Assembly: GCA_000750105.3 (NCBI GenBank)
Contig: JPHH03000129.1
Location: forward strand, 1 to 25,370
Direction of reading: 5' to 3'
DNA length: 25,370 nt
From: Tolypocladium sp. Sup5 PDA-1
Lineage: Eukaryota; Ascomycota; Sordariomycetes; Hypocreales; Ophiocordycipitaceae
Under the pieces are notes generated by a model that worked only from the letters and a program-made list of their open reading frames with translations, was not told the DNA's origin and ran no database searches. This document shows, one piece after another, positions 1 to 9,550 of the stretch. The position numbers and the translations under genes were made by a program. How positions within the stretch are numbered: the stretch's first letter is position 1; each line of letters opens with the position of its first letter.

Positions 1-391
1 TCTTAGCTTCCAATTGGTCAGCTAGTTCCTTAATCTTATTCAAATACTCTTCCATAGAAGAGAATTTAGATAAGGTTGAGTCGAAGAACTCCTTTATAGT
101 AAGGAACTCGCTTGCAAAGCCCTTCGGGCTATATAGCTCTTTGAGAGCTAGCCAGGCTGCGTTAGCAGTCTTTTTATGCTGAATTTGGACCAAAGGCCCG
201 TCTTCTAGCATTAGCTTTATAGTTGCAAGGGCCTTATCTTCATCTTCAAGCCCAATAGGGCTCGAGTTATCGGAAGGGGAAATAGTCTTATAAAGACCTT
301 CCCTAACAAGGTATGCCTCGGCCCGTAGGGCCCAAAGGGTATAGTTCGAAGAGCCCTTGAGCTTCGGAAAGGTAACCTTATCAGAAGTCAT
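1..391 (-). CDS. Ty1/copia retrotransposon Gag, N-terminal part (cut by window edge)
   Basis: Reading the minus strand from the ATG at 391 gives an uninterrupted frame of 130 codons to the left edge. It begins MTSDKVTFPKLKGSSNYTLW and continues with RAEAYLVREGLYKTI, then AWLALKELY and SMEEYLNKIKELADQLE. The K-L-x-G-x-x-N-Y-x-x-W opening, the A-W-x-x-L-x-x-x-Y block and the later helical segment are the usual layout of copia Gag (DUF4219/UBN2 type), the structural protein that packages the element's RNA. A tRNA-anticodon-arm primer site lies about 120 bases upstream and an LTR beyond it, as expected for this class. There are no stops or shifts in the visible part, so this copy may be fairly young. 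The zinc knuckle and Pol would lie left of the window. The family call is confident; whether the whole element is intact cannot be judged. Confidence 0.88.
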   Translation of the reverse strand, partial: MTSDKVTFPKLKGSSNYTLWALRAEAYLVREGLYKTISPSDNSSPIGLEDEDKALATIKLMLEDGPLVQIQHKKTANAAWLALKELYSPKGFASEFLTIKEFFDSTLSKFSSMEEYLNKIKELADQLEAK

Positions 392-511
392 TTTCCTAGT
401 AAGGCAGTTGCCAAAGGTAGGAAGAAGAGGTATAAGAGGGATATTAGCTATAGATAGCTAATAAAAATCAGGGATTGAAAGAGACCTAATTCCTTTTAGT
501 TATGGCCAGCC

Positions 512-524
512 GGGCTCATAACCT
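512..524 (-). other. Probable primer-binding site of the copia element
   Basis: On the minus strand this reads AGGTTATGAGCCC, complementary to the anticodon arm of initiator tRNA-Met (contains CAT). Several copia-type elements prime from this internal, half-tRNA site rather than the tRNA 3' end. It sits between the LTR-like sequence and the Gag ATG at 391, which is the right place and orientation. The tRNA match is from memory. Confidence 0.6.
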
Positions 525-975
525 CCAAGAAGTAGGGATAAAGGCAGTGGAAAGGGGAATAAAGTCTCTATAGAATAGAGGCACAAGAGGCAGAGATAAG
601 AGGCAATAGTAAGCTTGTGTGCAAGGCAGTTGAATTGCTTGGTTATCTCTTCTATCTAGCTAGGAAGGAAAGCCCGTATATATAGACCTCTAGAATCGGA
701 CTTCGGATAGATCTAACTATCCGAGTCTCTCGGACCTTCGGGCTATTAGAAAATCCCGATAGGCTAGGTCTTATAGATAGGAATTTAGTCTTAGGGATAG
801 GAATTATGTTCTAGGCCTTTGAACCTAATAGGTTCGATCTAAGTCTAGGTCTTATAGAGAGGAATTATCTAGACTCTTCCTATAGGCTAGGTCTTATAGA
901 TAGGAATTATGACTTATGGATAGGAATTATGTCCTAGGCCTTTGAACCTGATAGGCTCGATCTAAGTCTCCCTTT
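525..975 (-). repeat. Copia 5' LTR (minus orientation), outer end not fixed
   Basis: AT-rich sequence directly upstream of the copia primer site. The part at 525-680 matches, in reverse complement, the stretch at about 1690-1850 (shared blocks such as TATCTCTGCCTCTTGTG and TGCCTTTATCCCTA). A TATATATA box is found at 676-684, where an LTR promoter would be expected. The LTR's outer end could not be placed with certainty because it merges with other repeats, so the right limit is approximate. Confidence 0.55.
762..968. repeat. Two-copy tandem repeat, 123-bp period
   Basis: Two ~84-bp blocks start at 762 and 885, both beginning GGCTAGGTCTTATAGATAGG and ending near TCGATCTAAG. They differ at about ten positions. 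They lie within or next to the copia LTR and probably arose by internal duplication there. Confidence 0.75.
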
Positions 976-1140
976 TCCTAGTTGTCTTATTGCCCCTCTT
1001 ATCTTCCGTTCGTCCGAGATCTCTTTTCCTTTAGTCCGGGACTTCCGTTTAGGGCGTATTTTCCTTAATAGGAAATATAGCTATTTTATATCTATTATAA
1101 TATAATAAAATATAGCTATTTTATCTATTATAATATAATA

Positions 1141-1463
1141 CTTAGCTTAGCTAAACTCTATTCTATACGGGAATATATAATCCCGTATTTTTAGTAGCCT
1201 TATTATTATTATATAAGCTATATTATAATACGGGATTATATATTCCCGGTCGGGAATATATATTCCCGAATAATAGCTATCCTTTATTAGCTCTATTTCT
1301 ATCGGGAATATAAATTCCCGGTCGGGAATATATATTCCCGAATAATAGCTATCTTATATTAGTTATTAAATAATAGCTATTAGCTATTATAATAATAATA
1401 ATAAGGCTACTAAAAATACGGGATTATATATTCCCGTATAGAATAGAGTTTAGCTAAGCTAAG
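1141..1463. repeat. Large inverted repeat (72-bp arms, ~180-bp centre)
   Basis: Bases 1141-1212 are, as far as I can read, the exact reverse complement of 1392-1463. Each arm contains the block CGGGAATATATAATCCCG. The centre has its own direct repeats built from TCGGGAATATATATTCCCG. The sequence is very AT-rich and has no open frame. The arms are conserved far better than the neighbouring LTR pieces. Confidence 0.8.
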
Positions 1464-1652
1464 CCAAGCTGAAAGAGAGTTCTAATAATTCAGCCAGGCT
1501 GAAAGAGAGTTTAAATAAGTCAGCCAGCCTAAAAGAGAGTTCGAATAATTCAGCCAGCCTGAAAGATAGTCTATTCAGCTCTTCAATAATCCAGCCACGC
1601 TGAATTTAGCTATCTAATAATTCAGCCAAGCTGAAATATAGTCTATTCAGCT
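1461..1652. repeat. Tandem array of ~30-bp units (six copies)
   Basis: Units begin with A/CAGCCA at 1461, 1491, 1521, 1551, 1592 and 1623 and share the core CTGAAAGAGAGTT followed by TAATAATT. The first four are spaced exactly 30 bp apart. The last two are spaced 41 and 31 bp and are more divergent. There are no unique spacers, so this is a degenerate minisatellite, probably of LTR origin. Confidence 0.75.
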
Positions 1653-1855
1653 ACGGATAGATAATTAACCCGAGGCCCGGTCCGATCAATTATATATAGG
1701 ACCGTTACCTCCTGAATAGATAGAGATAACTCAAGCAATAAAACTGCCTTCTATACTTGCCTATTATCTCTGCCTCTTGTGACTCTCTTCTATAGAGACC
1801 CTATTCTTCCTTTACTACCTTCTCCTGCCTTTATCCCTATTTCTTACATTATTAT
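1653..1855 (+). repeat. Second copia-type LTR fragment, opposite orientation
   Basis: Contains TATATATAGGACC, then AGAGATAACTCAAGCAAT, then TATCTCTGCCTCTTGTG and CCTTTATCCCTATTTCTTACA. These are the same landmarks, in the same order, as the minus-strand LTR at 525-680. It ends at a TTACA-like terminus followed by unrelated sequence rather than a primer site, so it is best read as a solo or truncated LTR of a related element. Bases 1856-2050 show nothing further except AT-rich sequence grading into GC-rich DNA. Confidence 0.6.
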
Positions 1856-2797
1856 TATCCTTTAATAGTTCTCTTAGGTAAGAAAAACTATAGTACCTAG
1901 CGTAAAACCTCCCGTAATTTATCTACTCTATCTTCGCTACGGAAATATAGTAGCTTACTCCTCTAGCTAGTATAGTACTAAGGCCTCCCTTGCCTTAGGG
2001 GCGGGTCGGCCCCCTTTATATTAGTCCGGCCGGTCCTTAGCCTCTCCTTCCGTAGTTACGTGGGTGGCCTACGTTAGCCCGTGCGTGCTACCTTATTATT
2101 ATTCTCTGCCCCTTCTGCTGCTCGGTAAGTCGCGCCTTCCTCTCTTCCTCTCGACTTTCGATCGCTGCGCTCCCGTCCTTGCCGCTAACCGTTCTCATAG
2201 CTTATTGTGTTGTTCTTTCCCTCCTTCTGCGCCTTCAATACGGACAGCGGGTAGACGAGACAGTCAACCTCAATTCGACACACTAGTCTAAGATAGCTAA
2301 CGCCTACGACACTACGCCGACCCCGTCGCGATCAAGGCTAAGAAGGCTAAGAACGTTATGAAGGGTGTCGAGCGCGACACGCCTTGCATAGCGGCTAGTG
2401 GCGAAGGAATCTTTTATTAGAGCCAGGATTATACGTTCCCTTTCCGACCTATCTTCGCGCCGGGTTCGTTGCTAACCTTCTCTAGCTATCGTTGCTGTCG
2501 CTTGTTATGCCTATGCCGTCTAGAGTCAGACGTGCGGCCCTATGAGTGGATTCGCGGTCCTGCTTCGGTTCGCTATCGGTGCTAACTCTGGTCGGTAGCT
2601 CCTGGATGTCACGATCCCTGCTGCCTACGCGCTCGTCAGTTTCTGTCATAACAAGGACGAGGTCCATGACGACTCCAACGAAGCGGTAGGCGCTGCCCTG
2701 GTGCGCCGTGGGTCCTGGATCTCTGCTAACTTGCGTTAAGTTCAAACTTGTTGCCGGCTAAGCCCTTCACGCCCGTAGTGCTGCTAAGAAGCAGCTT

Positions 2798-3621
2798 GTG
2801 AACTCCGGTGGCGTCGCGCCCCTAACCAGGAGCGCTGCCGGCTCGGCCGAGCACCTTCGCCTCCTATCTCGTCTGGTCGACATTTTTGGGAGCATGAATC
2901 GCACTATAGGCCATCCACTCCACCGTCATGGAGTCCGTCAGGACACGCTCCGAATTCGGGACGGAGTCGCTGCTCGCCCGGCCCCCCCGGCAGCAACGCA
3001 CATGCTCCCAGTGGCCACTCCCAAGGACAAGCCTGTCCAGGTTCGTGCCGCGGTCGCCTCTGTCCCGGCGCCCAAGCTCCAGCGCGCAAAGTCCGCTGCC
3101 ATTGTTTCTCTCTCCGACCTGGAGCATGACGAGAGCGATGATGAGGAGGAGTCCGAGTCCGAGTCCGAGGCCCCCGCCCCGTCCTCGAGCCGAGCCCGCC
3201 CCTCGGCCAGGCGTGCTTCGCAGCGGAAGCGGAAGCACCAGTCTCCTGCCCCCCTCCCTTCTTCCGATGACTCCAATGGTGGAGGCTCGGACGTTCCCGC
3301 ACGCCCTCGGTGCGGGTTCCTACCGCCAAGCGTCGCGGCGTCAAGGCTGTTGTTGTTTCTGCTTCTGCTGATGACTCTGGGGAGGAAGGAGGTGGAGGTC
3401 CCCACCCCGCTCCCGGTCCCTGCTCGCCTCGAGGCCACTCCCAAGCGCACCCCGAAGCGCCGGAGGACTACGAGTCTGTCTCTGAGGCGGAGGAGGAGGC
3501 CTCCCCGCCCCCGAAGCGACCCCGGACCGTGCTCGCGTCGTCCGTTCGCCGGGCGCCAGCTGTCGAGACTCCGAAGAAGGTTGTGACCCCCCATAGTGTC
3601 GCGACTCCCCGCAAGCGTTAG
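2798..3621 (+). pseudogene. Acidic/basic low-complexity protein, probable gag remnant (frameshifted)
   Basis: One frame runs from 2798 to about 3310 and a second continues to the stop at 3619-3621, so a frameshift lies near 3305. The first part has an acidic Ser/Glu run (SDLEHDESDDEEESESES) followed by a basic stretch (KRKHQ). The second part has SVSEAEEEASPPPKRPR and ends with repeated TPKK/TPRK motifs. No zinc knuckle or capsid motif is visible. Its place just upstream of a gypsy Pol suggests a Gag-like protein, but composition alone cannot prove this; a captured basic nuclear protein is the alternative. Overlapping open frames on both strands here are a by-product of the high GC content. 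Confidence 0.4.
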
Positions 3622-3949
3622 TGTCGCTCTCGCTGCGGTATGGCTACGGTCTCGGTGCGCCTTTGTTTCCGTTGTCTGGATTTGGTTGGGGAATGCGTGG
3701 GAGCGGTTAAGTACTCATAGAGCAATAAGACTCTCAGGCCGGGATCGTACCGTGTTCGTGCCGTGATCGTGTCGTGTGCCTCCGTGTGCCTCCCAGTGCC
3801 TTAGTCAAGTTTCGCTGTCCGTCCCCATGTCCGTGGTCTTATCTGCTCCGTGTCTACTCCGTGCCCACTCCGTGCCTACTCCGGCCCCGAGTCGGGTTGG
3901 TGGAGTTGTACTGCGAGGTCGAATTGTGGCAGTCTCTGTAATGTGAGGA

Positions 3950-6305
3950 ACCATCTTGCCAGCCCTTCTGCCGCATGTCGAGGGAGGAGCTCCTAGTCTT
4001 GCGGAAGACCCTGACGGACCTGCTGGATACGTGGTTCATCAGGGCTAGCAGGCCTCCGCCCCCGTGCTAGTCGTGCGGAAGCCCTACAGCGGGTTGCGCT
4101 TCTGCTATGACTACCGCGCCCTTAACGCGATCACGAAGCGAGATCGGTACCCCTTACCCCCTGATCTCCGAGACCCTGAGGAACCCGGCCAGAGCGAGGT
4201 GGTTCACTAAGATGGATGTGGTCGCTGCCTTCCGCAAGATACGGATGGCCCCCGGCCACGAAGCGAAGACGGCCTTCCGGACAAGGTTCGGGCTTTACGA
4301 GTGGCTCGTCTGCCCCTTTGGCTTGAGTGCTGCCCCTGCCACGTTCCAACGTTATATGAATAACGTGCTGCGGCGGTACCTCGATGACTTCGCTACGGCC
4401 TACCTCGATGACGTCCTGGTCTACTCGAGCGGCGCTCTCGAGCCGACCACGAGGCGAAGGTGCGGCAGGTCCTCGGCAGCCTGAAGGACGCTGGCCTTCA
4501 CCTAGATCCAGCGAAGCGCGAGTTCTCTGCCAAGCAGGCCAAATACTTGGGGTTTATCATGAAGGCTGGCGAGGGCATCGCCTGCGACCCGGAGAAGCAG
4601 CGAGTGATCCGCGAATGGGAGGCGCCGACGAACGTACGAGTCGTACGGGGTTTTCTGGGATTCGCGGATCTTCATCCCAGAATACGCCCGGATCACACGC
4701 CCGCCCGACACCTAAGCCCTTTCCGCCCGGGTAGCTCGGAGACCGAGGCGTTTGAAGAGGTACGACGAAGGCTCTGTAAGGCGCCGATCCTCTGAGAATG
4801 GGACCCGACCTTGCGAACCTTCCTTGAGGCAGACTGCTCGGGCTACGTCCTCGGGGGCATCCTCTCCCAAGAGGGCCCGGATGTGACCCGGCACGCTGTC
4901 GGCTACCACTCGCAGAGACTCTCACCGGCAGAGTATAACTACACCATCCTCGACAAGAAGATGCTCGCGCTGAGATCGGAGCTAAAGAGCTACGGCCCCT
5001 TCCCAGTCCTGACGGATCACCGCAACCTCCGTTACTCCATGACCCGCCAGAAGCTTACGGAGAGACAGAGCCACTGGTGCTGAACTGGCGCAGTACGGCT
5101 TCAAGCTCGACTTCCGGCCGAGCTATGAGGGCGCCACGCCCCTCTCGCACCGGGAACAGGATATGCTGAGGGGCATGGACAACGAGCGGGAGCAGGGGCG
5201 GGTGATCCAACTGATCCCGGATAGCGTTATCCCAGGGGTAGCAAGGCCTTGGATCGGCGGAGTTACTACAGAGCCGCCATTCCCCCCCCCCCCCCCCCCC
5301 CAATCGATGCAAGTTTGCGAGACCACGACCCGGCAAGAGCTCTGGAGGCAGGCGGTAGTATCTGACCTCACGTACCGCACGGCCTACAAGGCGGTACGGC
5401 GACGAGACCGCGCGTTCCCCCCGTCCCTAGGTCTGAAGATATAGACCGTGGAGTGTGCGATCGACGCGGGCGAGAGGCTGACCTTCAGGGACCGGATCCG
5501 GGTCCCCGGAGGCTCTGGCGAGAAGGAGCCAGAGGCCGACAAGGATACGCTACGAACGCGTATCGTGCAAGGCTCTCACGACTCCGCCCTCACGGGACAC
5601 CCAGGCAGGAAGGGAGCCATCCGCCCGCCGCTTCTACTGGCCGGGGCAGCCACAGCTTATTCGGTGGTTCGTAGCCAACTGCGATTCCTGTGGGCGAGGA
5701 CATATCTGGCGCCAATCGAAGAGAGGCTTCTCAAGCCGTTGCCGATCCCAGATCGCCCCAATAGCCACCTCGCTATGGACTTTAACACGGACTTGCCCCC
5801 TACCGGCCCGAGCGGAGCGCGCTACCTCTGGGTTATCATAGACCGGCTAACGAAGGCCGGGACGCTCGAGGTGATGATATGGGGGCCGAGACGTGCGCTG
5901 AGCGGCTCTTGCAGTGCCACTTCCGATTCCACGGCATGCCAGGTTCGATCGTAAGTCATCGTGGGAGCAACTGGCTGAGCCGCTTTTGGAAGAGCTTCTG
6001 CGAACTCGCGGGGATAACGCAGCGGCTCAGCACTGCCTATTACCCGCAGACCTACGGCGCCTCGGAGAGGATGAATCAGGAGATCCAGGCCTACTTACGA
6101 GCCTACGTCTCGTACCTCTAGACAGACTGGAGGGCCCTCCTTCCAGCCACACAGCTCGCCCTAAACAACCGCGAGTCTGCGGCGAACAAGATCAGCCACT
6201 TTCTTCGTCGAACACGGGTACCATGTTGACCCTCGCGTCGGGGAACCAGAAGTCCCGGCCCGAGACCGAGAGGTGAAAGAAGTAGCAACACAAGTTGGAC
6301 AATAA
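3950..6305 (+). pseudogene. Ty3/gypsy Pol: reverse transcriptase, RNase H, integrase (multiply broken)
   Basis: Reverse transcriptase opens with MSREELLVLRKTLTDLLDT (3975) and LRFCYDYRALNAITKRDRYP, then MDVVAAFRKIRMAPGHE, PFGLSAAPATFQRYMN and the catalytic YLDDVLVYS (about 4400). RNase H follows (EADCSGYVLGGILSQ from 4829, VLTDHRNLRY), then the integrase zinc region (HDSALTGHPGR; YWPG; NCDSC), the core (MDFNTDLP, YYPQTYGASERMN) and a tail to the stop at 6303-6305. Frame changes occur near 4055, 4160, 4440, 5080, 5615, 5720, 5870 and 6200. In-frame stops lie at 4793-4795, 5442-5444 and 6119-6121. Two catalytic acids are changed: the RNase H glutamate is lysine (DKKMLA) and the second integrase aspartate is histidine (SHRGSNW). 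The element is dead. Confidence 0.9.
5282..5301 (+). repeat. Homopolymer of 20 cytosines
   Basis: An uninterrupted C20 run inside the Pol remnant, between RNase H and integrase. It encodes a run of prolines in the local frame. No other homopolymer of this length occurs in the window, although the right edge also ends in a G-rich run. Confidence 0.95.
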
Positions 6306-6792
6306 GGCATAACTTGTTTACATCGTTCGTACAACCTACGATGCAATGCCCAGCCGTATCTGAGAACGGATGGGCTTGACGCGAGCGAGCGTGTGTGTCC
6401 CTCCTACCCTACATCTCCACGATCTACAACCATGGTGATGCGGCGTAATATCCATGCCGAGAAAAGCAAAGAACTTGGCAGTACACCTAGCCCCCCGATG
6501 TATGTACGGACGTAGCGTACCTTGGATCGACGCGCCTGGTCATCGGTTCGTCGCCCGCTGAGCACGAGGAGTCTGAAGGAGCAGGGATCGAGGAGGGACT
6601 CCAGCAGGCCGGGCCCGTAGGATATCCAACTGTGCATAGCATAGCAAGTCAATATGCCCCGACCACTGTATCTGGCTTGACCTTGGCCTAAGCGTGACAT
6701 ACGGGGTGGATTGAGGTTGGCGGGTGCCGCAGGGCAGCCGTGGAAACATGCGCAGCCATGGACAGCAAACTGTCACATCCACCGCACAACAG
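6306..6792. other. Unassigned stretch after the gypsy element
   Basis: No conserved protein motif, RNA gene or repeat was recognised. The open frames here are short and overlap on the minus strand. It may be the 3' untranslated end of the gypsy element or host flank. Confidence 0.4.
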
Positions 6793-7079
6793 TCACATCA
6801 CATTGATGACTCGGTGTGTGCATTCAGGAATCAAGCCTCGTTGCCTTCTTCCATTGATGAATGAAGCCTCGTTGCATTGATGACTCGAGACTCAATTGAA
6901 GCTGCAAATACCGCATCGCGAAGTCTGACGCCACCAACACGACTAACACGCAGCCAACGTTCCGTTACAAGGCATCACCGGCCTCAACGGCACAGATAAA
7001 AGGAATCTCTTTTCCACTCATTTAGCTAGAAATCAAGAGTCTATAGAAGTCAATTTCCTCACCTTCTCGCGCGTTACAA
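6793..7079 (+). repeat. ~290-bp dispersed repeat, copy 1 (LTR-like)
   Basis: Begins CACATCACATTGATGACTCG and ends CTTCTCGCGCGTTACAA. The same sequence occurs in reverse complement at 25066-25356, with scattered differences and a small duplication in the other copy. A TATA-like AGATAAAAGG lies at about 6995-7004, and the right end finishes in TTACA, both consistent with a solo LTR. No terminal TG pairing could be fixed on the left end, so a terminal repeat of some other element is the alternative. Confidence 0.85.
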
Positions 7080-7206
7080 ACACTCTAGACAAGAATGAAG
7101 CACTGCAACGCATTCCTTGGAAGCGGGTGCGTCGCCAACATGTCGAAGCCAAGTGCGGCTCTCGATGGTCTCCTCTGAGCTTGTTGGAAGCACGACTGGC
7201 CGACAG

Positions 7207-7233
7207 ACTTTGAGCGGGCAACCCGCTCAAAGT
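7207..7233. other. Perfect 12-bp hairpin with 3-base loop
   Basis: ACTTTGAGCGGG at 7207-7218 is the exact reverse complement of 7222-7233, separated by CAA. It lies 130 bp beyond repeat copy 1, in sequence with no gene. No run of T follows, so it does not look like a bacterial-style terminator. Confidence 0.8.
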
Positions 7234-8890
7234 TACACCAGGCTATGGAATTCGCCGACTCTGGCTCAAACAACTTTGCGAGACACCTGCACCGCGTAGC
7301 GTGGCAGCACGTAGAAGCGGGGTCGTCAACGCGGGGCGCCACGAACTGCTCGCAGAGCCTCGGGGAGCAAGCAGCATGGCCAGACAACGGAGATCACCAA
7401 TACTTGGTGTTGACTTGGCTAAACGAACCAAACAAAAGTGGAGTGCGTATATAAGCGTGGATTCCTGAATTTGACATCTGGCCCTGCATCTGACCGGAAG
7501 TCGCACTCGTCGGCTCCGAAGTTTGTACGTGCTCTCACCCGATCAACAGAGTCGTGCTGACCATGCTACACACACGTCACGCGTAGCAGAAGTAGAACGG
7601 CCGCCGCCAGCTGTCCTACAATGCTCTCCGCTGTGGCTCCGAGGCCCTTGATTGCCCTGGGCAGCGATTCTCCACGGAACTCTCCTCTCTACGACCCAGG
7701 GACCTGTCTCGAATGCCCTCGCCGGCCATCATCACCCGTTGTCAGAAACTCGACCCACGTGGTCCCTCCAACTCGCGCATCCGTGTCCCAGCCGGGGCCA
7801 GCATCGGGGAGTGGTGAAGAAGAAAGGTTAGTGAGGCCGCTGGGATCAACAACGGTTGCTGTAGACGGTTGATGGCTCGCCATTGAGGTTGCCCAAAGTG
7901 AAAGGTGGTCAATCGCCATAGTTCAAGACCTCAGGCTCGTGGAGACAACTAACATCCCCTACCGCACTTTCAACGGGCCTCGTTCTCGTTAGCATCTATA
8001 CAGCCAAGAGCGAATTCGGTTTCTACCATTGCACACTGCGTCGAGTAAACTTCGTCCTACAGTGAATATAGCTCGCTGTGTCAGTCAAGAAGGCGGAAGC
8101 GACAGTGGTGGAGCGGTTGCAAAACAGGTGCAGTCCAGTTGGCGCCAAGAGGAACAGCGCCGACGCGCCCAGTATCTAACGATAATGGAACAAATGGAAA
8201 CATGGCAAGCTCATTCGCCCTTCTCAGGGGCCCCTACTGTCCCCCCTTTGCTTTTCACCACTCCCCTTCTGACTTTTGACTTGTCGTCCCACTAGCATTT
8301 GGTGATTCCGCCAGCCACCCTATAATGCATGCAACGATAGCTCATATGCCTCGCTGTGAAGATTGCATCGAGAACAGTTGGCAGACACTGCGTTGGGGCA
8401 TAAACCGTGGTACGTCTAAGCAGGAGACACCGTGGCGATCACGAAGGACAGGGCGGGCCGCCAATAAGGTGCAGGTCGTAAGATACACGGCCGGTCGTAA
8501 TAGAGGCACTCCGACTCGAAGTCGACCCTCATCCTCACCGAGGACGGATTCGAGGCTGCGAATCGCATATGCGACCACGGACTCGTGCTCTGGGCAGAAA
8601 TCCATAACGCTGAGATATGACATGTTACGAAGTACGGGACACGAAGCCGACCTGTGGCACCGACGCCACCCAACCGAAGATTATGTAATGCCCGGCCACG
8701 TGGGAGAAACCCCCCATCGCTGCCCCGGTATGTGGTCCATGGGTGTGACCAGTGGACCCACGGATGCCGTGCCGCTAAGAGCCGTAGCGCCCGCACGGAA
8801 GCGAGTCCGGGGCGACGGCCCCTGATTGCGCTCTCGTGTTAGTCTTCCTGTGACGACCCTGTGATCGCTCTGCCTCAGCTGGCAGGCAGT
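7234..8890. other. Intergenic DNA without a supported gene
   Basis: A TATA-like element (TATATAAG, 7448-7455) is followed by small open frames at 7621-7872 (83 codons) and 8325-8825 (166 codons). Neither has a recognisable domain, a signal peptide or homologous motifs I know, and both have equally long antisense frames, so I do not call them genes. Short unrecognised proteins cannot be excluded. Confidence 0.4.
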
Positions 8891-8979
8891 GTGCCGAATT
8901 GCTTTTGCGGCCGGGCCGTTGCGCTCACCGCTGCTGGCCTCTCTGTCTCACCTCGCCGGATCAGGTCAGACCTTGGCCC

Positions 8980-9180
8980 TTTGTTCCTCCCTTCTTCTCT
9001 CTCTCCTCTAGACCCGGGGGCAACCCCCAGCGCCATCTGGTCGCGCTCCTCTGTCCAGGCAGTCACCTCCACCCTTCCCCTCGCCTCCCTTTCGATCCTT
9101 CACCCACTCTGAGCATTCGCCTCCTAGCGCACCGAGTTGCTGGGAATCGCATCGCATCGCGTCTCATCGCATCGCCCAGC
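8980..9180 (+). promoter_or_regulatory. Pyrimidine-rich probable promoter/5' leader of the transcription-factor gene
   Basis: A CT tract (about 8982-9010, CTCCCTTCTTCTCTCTCTCC) is followed by a (CATCG)n-like repeat at about 9146-9176. CT tracts just before the start site are common in highly expressed filamentous-fungal genes. It lies 370-570 bases before the first plausible ATG (9551). No TATA box was seen. Confidence 0.35.
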
Positions 9181-9550
9181 CGATCCAGCCAGCTCCACAC
9201 CGTTGCACAAGCTTGGGTCTCCTCCGGGACGCAGCAGGCCACGGCTCGTCGTCGCCAGATGACCGATGCCCGCCCTCGCTCTAGCTCCCGCAGCAGACAC
9301 GCCTAACCGCTCCCCCGAACCTGGTTGCTGGCGCGCTCTCACTCGCAGCGGCCCACCCACCTGGCATTAGTGAGCGGCCTGCATACGACAGGTGCCGACC
9401 ATTGGCCTGCCGCGAGGTACCTCCCGGGCGCGCTCTCTTCCGGGTACCGCTGCTGTCGGCTCTGCCGAGATCCATCTGCACCACCCCCGGAGTCTTGCTC
9501 TCCGACGGCCCTGGCAGCTTCTGGGCAGCACGAGGTGCCGAGCAGCGCAC

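Larger units (their letters stand above)
2050..6305 (+). mobile_element. Decayed Ty3/gypsy LTR retrotransposon (internal region)
   Basis: A GC-rich block with the order gag-like remnant, reverse transcriptase, RNase H, integrase, as in Ty3/gypsy elements. All Pol domains are recognisable, but the reading frame changes at least six times and is cut by stops, so no polyprotein can be made. The left limit is where AT-rich LTR debris gives way; 2290-2790 holds only short broken frames that may be the start of gag. No matching pair of LTRs could be recognised for this element; the repeat at 6793-7079 is a candidate but has no copy on the left side. The decay is mainly single-base indels rather than the C-to-T pattern of repeat-induced point mutation. 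Confidence 0.85.

Noticed and set aside
1461..1652. 30-bp repeats that might be read as a CRISPR array
   Set aside because: Units abut directly with no unique spacers, are degenerate, and lie in retroelement DNA of a eukaryote.
2864..3594. Minus-strand ORFs of 124-218 codons
   Set aside because: They are shadows produced by high GC and low-complexity sequence opposite the gag-like remnant.
8325..8825. 166-codon ORF with several Cys/His residues
   Set aside because: Cysteine and histidine spacing fits no zinc-finger type, antisense frames of similar length overlap it, and composition is like the surrounding non-coding DNA.
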